From positions 1-47,546 of the IMG/VR virus record IMGVR_UViG_3300025057_000010: 47,546 nt of DNA, one strand, 5' to 3'. The notes under the pieces are model-generated. The model was not told the DNA's origin. It saw nothing but the letters and a program-made list of their open reading frames with translations, and did no database searches. Position numbers and translations under genes: made by a program. How positions within the stretch are numbered: the stretch's first letter is position 1; each line of letters starts with the position of its first letter. Shown piece after piece: positions 42,101-47,546 of the stretch. Source of the stretch: a virus.

Positions 42101-45100
42101 TTCCAAACCTGCCTTTTGCATCTCAAATAAGAAATCAGTATTCTCTTCAAGCTCTAGTAAGGTATTTAACTCTTCTTCAAACTCTTCCATGCTTGCAGAA
42201 AATTTCTTAGATGTTTTACCATCTGAGTCTATGTTAGTCATAAACATAGTAAGCTTATCAATATCAAAGTCAGCTCCTGATTTGGCAACAATTTCAGCCG
42301 GAGGAACAATAATATTTCCTGCTTGTGGCGGTAAGAAGTGGTATACTTCAAAGAATTCCATTGAGTTAAGACCCTGAACTGGAATACGAGCACCTACCAG
42401 TGTTATTGCTTTTCTAGCATTTTGATCATTAGCATCTAGCCAAGCATCATCTTTAATCTTTTCATTTAGTCTTTCTAATGATTCATTCATTAAGATGTTA
42501 CCTTCTTCATCATATACACCTATTGTTGAATTTTCATCATACATTAAGTTTAAAAGATTCTCATAATCTCCTTGAAGTGCTATCATTACTTTAGCTGCAG
42601 CTGTAGTACCATCAGCATTCTTTTGATAATTTGGTAAAAAGTTTGACCCAGCATACTTTCTAATTTCTTTGTTTGTGGCTTTCTTAAGTTTTTGTAGAGG
42701 TGTTGTAAAACCACCAGCGAGCATAGAAGAAGCAACTTGAACAAGAGGTTCTCCTTTTACTTTTTGTTTAATTACTCTTTTGTTAATTAAAGAAAGCAAA
42801 AGCTTTTCTATCTTTTCTGCTTCAGGATGTAATGATAAGTCATAAAGAACATTACCACTTTCATCTGTATCTATTATTTGTAAAAGATCATCACCTAAGA
42901 TATCTTCTCTTTTTAAATTATTTCTTACTAACTCTACTAACTTAGTAGTACTTTCTTTATTAATTGGTTCGTAAGATCCTTTAACTTCTTTAAATCCTAT
43001 TTCTGTAAGTAGTTCTAGTTTAACAAGTTCAGTATATTCTGATACATCATCTAAATACTTTTTAACTAGATTATTAACTACTTTTGATTCGTCTTTAGTA
43101 GCAATTACACCTTTTTCAAAAAGACCTTCTAAAACAAGCTTACGCATCTGTGTTGAAAAGATTGATACTCCTTTGTATTGCTTGTTTACTTCAGTTTGAT
43201 TTTTTAAATATTCTGCAAAAATTATATTTTTTGTAAAAGTCTTAGTTGTGTAATTACCATCCTTATCAAGGACTGCTTCACCATTACCTAATTGGTTTAC
43301 TTTAGATCCTGATTCAAATAAAACATAATCTAATTGTTGATCCATCATGTCTTTATTCAGCTGCTCTAAAGCTGTGTTTTCCATAACAAACCCTGGAATA
43401 AGAGGCATTAATGAAAACTTATGGAATGAATTCACAGGAAGACCCTCTGCTTTTATATTACCAAAATACTGAACTTTATATGGTGGAAAGTATTCAATAA
43501 TATCCTCTGCTGATACTTGCTCTTTATTTACAATTTTTTGATAAAGTCTTTCTTGTTCTTTAGACCAGTTATCCTCTAAATTCTTTAACATTCTATATGA
43601 ATCTAAATTTATATAACCTTGTCCATCACCAACAGCCATCTTTTTATATTCTTCCATGGCTTTTGTAGCTAATTCTTTAGCTTTCTTTTTATCCTTTATC
43701 CTATCATAAATATCTTTTTCTAGTATTTTGAAATATTCATCATAGTAAATAGACTCAATTTCATCTTCTTTTATAATACCTGTATGTAGAGTTCCGTCAT
43801 AAGCTCTTCTCTTATAACCTTCACTAACTGTATAAGCAGCTCCAAAGTTTACAGAGTTAATAAATGCTTGAGCTCTTAAATCAGCTCTGAATGATCTACC
43901 ACCCGCAGCAAGACCAGCATTTCTTTTATGGAATTCTTCTTTTACATGATTATACTGAACAGCATCTCCGTAAGCCAATATGATAGTTTCAAACTTATGT
44001 ATGAAAGTATTATAAGTATAAGCTTTTGCTACAGTCTCATAGATCTGAGCATCACTTAAACTACCATTATCTATATTTTGTAAGATACCTTCATTAACAT
44101 ATGGATTCTTTAATAATCTATCTAAGTTATCTTGAGTATCTAGATTAAAATATTCTATTAAATCATTTTCTACTTTAATGCTTAGGTCTAAATTATCCTT
44201 AAAGATGTCAGCAAGATTAAAATCTCTATTGTTTTCTACACTATCTTCTATAAGATCATATAGCTCTTCTTGCACTTCTTTGGTCAGCATGTCATCAAAT
44301 ATGGTAAATGCTGCACCAGCTTTAGTAGTTTTACCATCTTTTCTGACAACCTCTTTATTGTAAGCAGCATAGTTAGCAAACTGCTTCTCATTTTTTAAGA
44401 ATCTGAATATTCTGTTAGCTTCCCCAGCTAAATAATCTTTTACTATTTCTACACCTCTTTGCTCACCATAGTTATTACTTGTTGGTCTAAATGCTTCTAT
44501 ATCAATGTAGAGCTTATCTTTAACTTTACCGTCATAAGTTTCAATAGGTGTTGTTGCAGTAGTAATACCCATTGCTGTATTCTTAGAGGCGTGTCTCATA
44601 AATTCTTCAACACCATTAAGCAGCATAGTATTTAACTCTTGTAAGAATTTACTTGTTACATCCGTTGAAGCAGTTAATGATCCTATATTACTTTGAGAAG
44701 AATTTTTAGTAACTAATTGAGTACCTGCTACATTTTGAAGTAAAAGCTTTGCATTTTTCTTTTTATTACCATATCTGGTATCTGTCATTGGTACATTTAA
44801 ATAGAAAATACTATTTAGTAATTTACTAAACGTAGACATAGTGTTGTTTGCTTCTGATAACCAGTACATATGCTGGAATCTCTTGTTAGGATCCGCATTC
44901 TCCATACCAGTTAGCTCTTGCCAACTTTTAGCTTTATTAATAGAAGTTACTATACGTGTAATTGTACTATCTAAGAAGTGTTCCCAAACTCTACTTCCTT
45001 CAGGATTTGTAACACTAAAGTTTGAATAGCTGTCAGAGTATAGCATTTGTAAACGTGCTAGTTTTCTTACAGCAGAGTCTACATCAGTTTGTTTTTCATC

Positions 45101-47546
45101 TTTAACCTTAAGAGAAGAAGGCAGTCCTTTTCTTAAATACTCTATAGGATTTACTTTAAAGTTAGTTGCATCCGCAAGCATTTGGTCAGAAGCATTTTCA
45201 GGAACTGCATTTACTCTCTTGACCATCTCAAAGATTCTCTCTACTTTAAATATCTTTGAGAAGTTATAAGCAGGATCCGTAGCAATAAGTTTAATTGTAT
45301 GACTTGTAGTATCTAGCTCAATACCTAATGCTGCTAAAAACTCTAAAGATTTCTTTTTATTAAACTTACCTTTTACAGAGAAGTCTTTTATTATCTTAGC
45401 GGTATCTAACATATTTCTACCATATTCATCAGTAGTAATATATTTATTAGACTCAGCATCAGCTAAAGTTGTATTTGCTGACCAGTCAGATATCACACGG
45501 AAAACATCATATTCTGTTCTTGCAAGTGTTGACTTATATACAGCCTTTTTGTTTTCATATTCTTTATCAATTCTTAACTGAATATATTTTAGTCTAGGCT
45601 TTTTAAGATCTTGCCAAAAAGAAGTTTCTGTTTTAAATTCACCTTGCGAGTTAATTCCATTTGCAGGATTAGGTAACAATTGTAAAAGTTGATAAAACTC
45701 TGGATAATTCTCTGCTTGCTCCAAGAGTCTGCCGTACATTTCAGTATAATCAAAAGATCCTTCTAAAATTTTAGCTAACCTTTTCCATGTTATATCAAGT
45801 GGCTGAAGCTTTTTATATCCATAAGGGTCTACATCATAAACAGGCTTCCCGTCTACAACTTCTTTTACTTTAAATACTGCAGTTAGCAATGATAAAGTAT
45901 CTAAAGAAGCTACTTTTTTAGAAGAAACAAGATTACCTCCAGAATCTTTAAATATTCTAGACTCTTGAATATTTGTTGGATCATCATCCTCATCTTCTTC
46001 AAATGATTCTTGTAGAAGTTTAAATGCAGAGTTATCCAAATGATAAGCAACAACTCCACTTTTTTGTTTACCTGATAAAGAAAGACCTATGTCCCCGTAA
46101 TTATCTTGAATTTTAATTAAAAGATTTAATCTTTCTGTTAATTCTTTTTCTAACTGAATATCTTCAATAGAAGGAGTTTCTTCTTCAATTAATCTAGGAG
46201 ATAGATCTTGCAAAGCAGCCGCAACCTCTGTGATCTGCTTTTTGATCCCTTCTGCTATTTGAGTATAGAATATTTTTCTATTAGCAGGATTAGTAAGTAT
46301 AGAATTTACACTAGCAAACTTTTTACCTAAATTGGCTGTTTGTATTTGAGCAACTAAAGCAGAATCTAATAAGTCTTTAGCTTTCTGACTTTCTTCAATA
46401 GAAAATTCCGGAGACTTATCAACGTTTTCTTTTGTCAACCCAATAGTATCTTTTGACCTATTTAATTTACCAAAGATTACATTTTTTGTAGAAGGTTTTA
46501 AATTTTGTAGAATCTCAGGATTTTTATCAGCTCTATAAAGTTGATAATAAAGTTCTTTAACTCTAGGGATATCTCTTGGTCTAGTAAAATCTTTTCTTGT
46601 TACTTTAGAGAACATTTTTCTTAAGAAAGTTCCCATCTTAGCAAATATTCTACCTACTATACCAGGAAACTTCTTTTTAAATTTCATATAAGACCTATAG
46701 TCTTCTGCAAGATCTTCTTCTATATCTCTATATAAATCCATAACAGATTCATAAGTTCTGTTCTGATACTTACCAAGTTTTGCTACTGTATCGTATAGAT
46801 CTATTTTATCTTCTTTAGTTAAGAACAACTGACTAAATACGTGATAAGCTTCGTGATATAAGTCTACTGTTGTACCACCATCAGCTTCATAAAGTATTAC
46901 ACCTTTTTCAACAAAAGTTGCAAAGGCATCAGAGTTAACTACTTCTGTTACTCTAGTAAGGTATTCTTTACCTAAAACTTTCCCAAAAGTATTATCCCAC
47001 CACTCCTCAGCTTTTCTCTTATCAGCTTTTGTAGTAAATACTCTATCTAAAAATGATGACATAGTTTTACTTCTATCAAGAAAACTGCTTTGATTACTAC
47101 TGATAAGATCAGTGATAGGTACAGGAGCAATTATCTTAGGAAGTGCTTTAGCTTTAGTAGAACCTTTTGCTTTAGTTACTTTCTTAGCTTTACGAGTTTT
47201 AGTTTTACTTTTACCCTTAACTTTTATACCAAATCTTTTAGCAAAATTTTTCTTACCTTTTACATAGTAGTAACCTTGACCAGTTTTTCTAGGTCTTACA
47301 TGTGTATAAAACTGCAAGGCGTTAATTTGCACAGGTATACCTAATTCACTTGCAGCTTTAGCAAAAGCTTCTTCAACACCGGTTTCTCCTGTAAGGATTA
47401 CTGATTCAATAGGTTGAGCCAAATCTGGACTATTAACTACTTTTTCTAAAAGCTCATAGATATAATCATCAATAGTATCCTGATTAATTTTTTTCTGATT
47501 TAACTCATATAAATTACTAGCAACTAAGTTTAATGTAGAAACTTCA
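39176..47546 (-). CDS. giant virion RNA polymerase protein, partial at the right edge
   Basis: Over 2780 residues in view; the frame stays open beyond TTG 47422 to the edge, so the start is outside. Numbered from 47422: residues 1-35 (VILTGETGVEEAFAKAASEL) recall SLOG/molybdenum-carrier Rossmann folds, then a very basic stretch; HEAYH (190-194) is a zincin motif; around 1690-1730, GARIPVQGLNSMEFFEVYHF and SGADFDIDKLTMFM (D1718, D1720, D1722) match the beta-prime catalytic loop NADFDGDQMAV of RNA polymerases and the crAss-like enzyme of phage phi14:2. It probably enters the cell with the DNA and transcribes early genes. Confidence 0.92.
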   Translation of the reverse strand, partial: EVSTLNLVASNLYELNQKKINQDTIDDYIYELLEKVVNSPDLAQPIESVILTGETGVEEAFAKAASELGIPVQINALQFYTHVRPRKTGQGYYYVKGKKNFAKRFGIKVKGKSKTKTRKAKKVTKAKGSTKAKALPKIIAPVPITDLISSNQSSFLDRSKTMSSFLDRVFTTKADKRKAEEWWDNTFGKVLGKEYLTRVTEVVNSDAFATFVEKGVILYEADGGTTVDLYHEAYHVFSQLFLTKEDKIDLYDTVAKLGKYQNRTYESVMDLYRDIEEDLAEDYRSYMKFKKKFPGIVGRIFAKMGTFLRKMFSKVTRKDFTRPRDIPRVKELYYQLYRADKNPEILQNLKPSTKNVIFGKLNRSKDTIGLTKENVDKSPEFSIEESQKAKDLLDSALVAQIQTANLGKKFASVNSILTNPANRKIFYTQIAEGIKKQITEVAAALQDLSPRLIEEETPSIEDIQLEKELTERLNLLIKIQDNYGDIGLSLSGKQKSGVVAYHLDNSAFKLLQESFEEDEDDDPTNIQESRIFKDSGGNLVSSKKVASLDTLSLLTAVFKVKEVVDGKPVYDVDPYGYKKLQPLDITWKRLAKILEGSFDYTEMYGRLLEQAENYPEFYQLLQLLPNPANGINSQGEFKTETSFWQDLKKPRLKYIQLRIDKEYENKKAVYKSTLARTEYDVFRVISDWSANTTLADAESNKYITTDEYGRNMLDTAKIIKDFSVKGKFNKKKSLEFLAALGIELDTTSHTIKLIATDPAYNFSKIFKVERIFEMVKRVNAVPENASDQMLADATNFKVNPIEYLRKGLPSSLKVKDEKQTDVDSAVRKLARLQMLYSDSYSNFSVTNPEGSRVWEHFLDSTITRIVTSINKAKSWQELTGMENADPNKRFQHMYWLSEANNTMSTFSKLLNSIFYLNVPMTDTRYGNKKKNAKLLLQNVAGTQLVTKNSSQSNIGSLTASTDVTSKFLQELNTMLLNGVEEFMRHASKNTAMGITTATTPIETYDGKVKDKLYIDIEAFRPTSNNYGEQRGVEIVKDYLAGEANRIFRFLKNEKQFANYAAYNKEVVRKDGKTTKAGAAFTIFDDMLTKEVQEELYDLIEDSVENNRDFNLADIFKDNLDLSIKVENDLIEYFNLDTQDNLDRLLKNPYVNEGILQNIDNGSLSDAQIYETVAKAYTYNTFIHKFETIILAYGDAVQYNHVKEEFHKRNAGLAAGGRSFRADLRAQAFINSVNFGAAYTVSEGYKRRAYDGTLHTGIIKEDEIESIYYDEYFKILEKDIYDRIKDKKKAKELATKAMEEYKKMAVGDGQGYINLDSYRMLKNLEDNWSKEQERLYQKIVNKEQVSAEDIIEYFPPYKVQYFGNIKAEGLPVNSFHKFSLMPLIPGFVMENTALEQLNKDMMDQQLDYVLFESGSKVNQLGNGEAVLDKDGNYTTKTFTKNIIFAEYLKNQTEVNKQYKGVSIFSTQMRKLVLEGLFEKGVIATKDESKVVNNLVKKYLDDVSEYTELVKLELLTEIGFKEVKGSYEPINKESTTKLVELVRNNLKREDILGDDLLQIIDTDESGNVLYDLSLHPEAEKIEKLLLSLINKRVIKQKVKGEPLVQVASSMLAGGFTTPLQKLKKATNKEIRKYAGSNFLPNYQKNADGTTAAAKVMIALQGDYENLLNLMYDENSTIGVYDEEGNILMNESLERLNEKIKDDAWLDANDQNARKAITLVGARIPVQGLNSMEFFEVYHFLPPQAGNIIVPPAEIVAKSGADFDIDKLTMFMTNIDSDGKTSKKFSASMEEFEEELNTLLELEENTDFLFEMQKAGLENELIDDMRNILALPQNFVSLIKPNGIYLLKDIADDLAQYVMDYNPLKNKMTQENVTPLDEDGKQKRIISPTRIIEAGYNLYKHESNVVGKKTLGLGAIENTFHSLINSLNIPGGATMPNSYFHVSGVKKQLRMSRLFLKHNSVVKNGKEVISIASRYDANNENKIADIISQMMNGWVDVEKDAWIFFIQGNYEVAPVLLYLIKTGVPVKDAIYFVSQPLVRKYVEEQRLAKSTFADVLGKKPSSLGLVRHVSANNVLAKYIDPKLQKLKTFARYDLFESSQTEFFEDREKSEFTTDEMYQLIKDFKTDEEVAGSDLSKTMFLHYLTIEQQISGLTKLKMNTNPDTSTKSNIYAVEETEANLDELLYESKIDQDLLKALETDSVISSFFNGKLALDLSKTLFQLRFHPEITSFLIQNKNQLYDLAKETFGESQKELFVKTFRNDLVSYIFQNAVRKYKMGESYKSYTLKETVPVKLAKELKKTGAFAVKDASGNVVMYVDRKQIKKDYDKKLWAKDTDEPNSYLNRGLYAVDYGVFLKDKNEGRAEFLNFVIERELLRSIYSFEEVLQRPSVKADLLLDEIKDLSKEKKARYVYEKFIAERALENLLNPHQLFENKESAYAVKLNNILLKNKNLKSEYEVLNWLTLDSNSKNTVFNIFFGDKDLTSTTSNLYRKNLKDLADVTVIKSSDPQENLEISEFFRLLPLVGFMQTGFNNTKYNLMKVLDMSDFLSIMTQESKKFIKALESNPENVMEEYMTSFMTVNSSYNYTKNNFKDYLSKLKLEVVDEETKRVGVNTTSRENIYEFNDSEWNNDKYKTVSKDNSDVAMVYSIPILGLKEDTLKVFGGQSALHYADSAGNISLPTDMLKKNDNMQDLSPDKFNSIKGLWERRIDEMNARLEQNLPIAFSTVGYGDPKLMPEELFVYLSKRLYEEFGYLNPGSLEFDSFNELVKSVEPITDEEIEIMMELEEDPFKCK

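Noticed and set aside
31324-47422. Plus-strand frames inside the giant genes
   Set aside because: Serine- and leucine-rich antisense products of long minus-strand genes with known motifs.
1-47546. Stop-codon reassignment, known in some crAss-like phages
   Set aside because: TAG ends several genes (12023, 13546, 20653) and no long frame is interrupted by an in-frame TAG or TGA, so the standard code fits.
1-47546. CRISPR array, diversity-generating retroelement or integrase
   Set aside because: No regularly spaced palindromic repeats, reverse transcriptase, template-variable repeat pair or recombinase motif is seen; the repeats present are gene-border joints.

Overview
The window looks like about half of an AT-rich tailed-phage genome of the crAss-like group (order Crassvirales), infecting a Bacteroidetes host. 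The gene content points there: a DnaB-like helicase, a family B DNA polymerase with proofreading, a TOPRIM primase, uracil-DNA glycosylase, an SF2 helicase, a RecA/Sak4-like ATPase next to a putative single-strand-binding protein, a MoxR/VWA pair, and two giant opposite-strand proteins, one carrying the DFDID signature of the crAss-like RNA polymerase. The host call rests on promoter-like sites resembling the Bacteroidetes TAnnTTTG box, A-rich leaders without Shine-Dalgarno sequences, and several genes of Bacteroidetes mobile-element type. TAA, TAG and TGA all act as stops, so the standard bacterial code applies. There are no tRNAs, integrase or CRISPR array.

Layout. 1-300 holds hairpins and two tandem promoter-like repeats. 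298-2120 is a single terminated gene with a possible TerD-like domain, probably the first early gene. 2156-2454 has two tiny genes. 2455-2780 is gene-free but rich in RNA structure, with two units sharing a 25-base lead. 2797-7580 holds hypothetical genes, a separately terminated 160-residue protein, an HNH protein and the SF2 helicase. 7610-11382 is a run of small overlapping genes including a ClpS homologue and a radical SAM protein resembling spore photoproduct lyase. 11379-14104 is an accessory zone of very small genes whose borders carry two families of short repeats, split by a second structured gene-free stretch (13099-13438). 14160-29753 is the replication and recombination module, and 29756-30997 is an acidic-tailed protein. 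A UUCG-loop terminator at 31016-31046 ends the plus-strand block.

From 31050 to the right edge everything is on the minus strand: two giant proteins (2616 residues, and more than 2780 residues running off the window) followed by two tiny genes joined by TAATG overlaps. By analogy with crAss-like phages, these giants are probably carried in the virion and injected, the polymerase then transcribing phage genes. The plus block probably starts from host RNA polymerase at the left-hand promoters. One small minus-strand gene (14494-14829) sits alone inside the plus block.

Most unusual: the two structured gene-free stretches (candidate noncoding RNAs), the border repeats that give unrelated small proteins the same C-terminal ending, a ClpS homologue that appears to lack the usual histidine, several proteins ending in SSB-like acidic-aromatic tips, and the mosaic of domains in the giant proteins.
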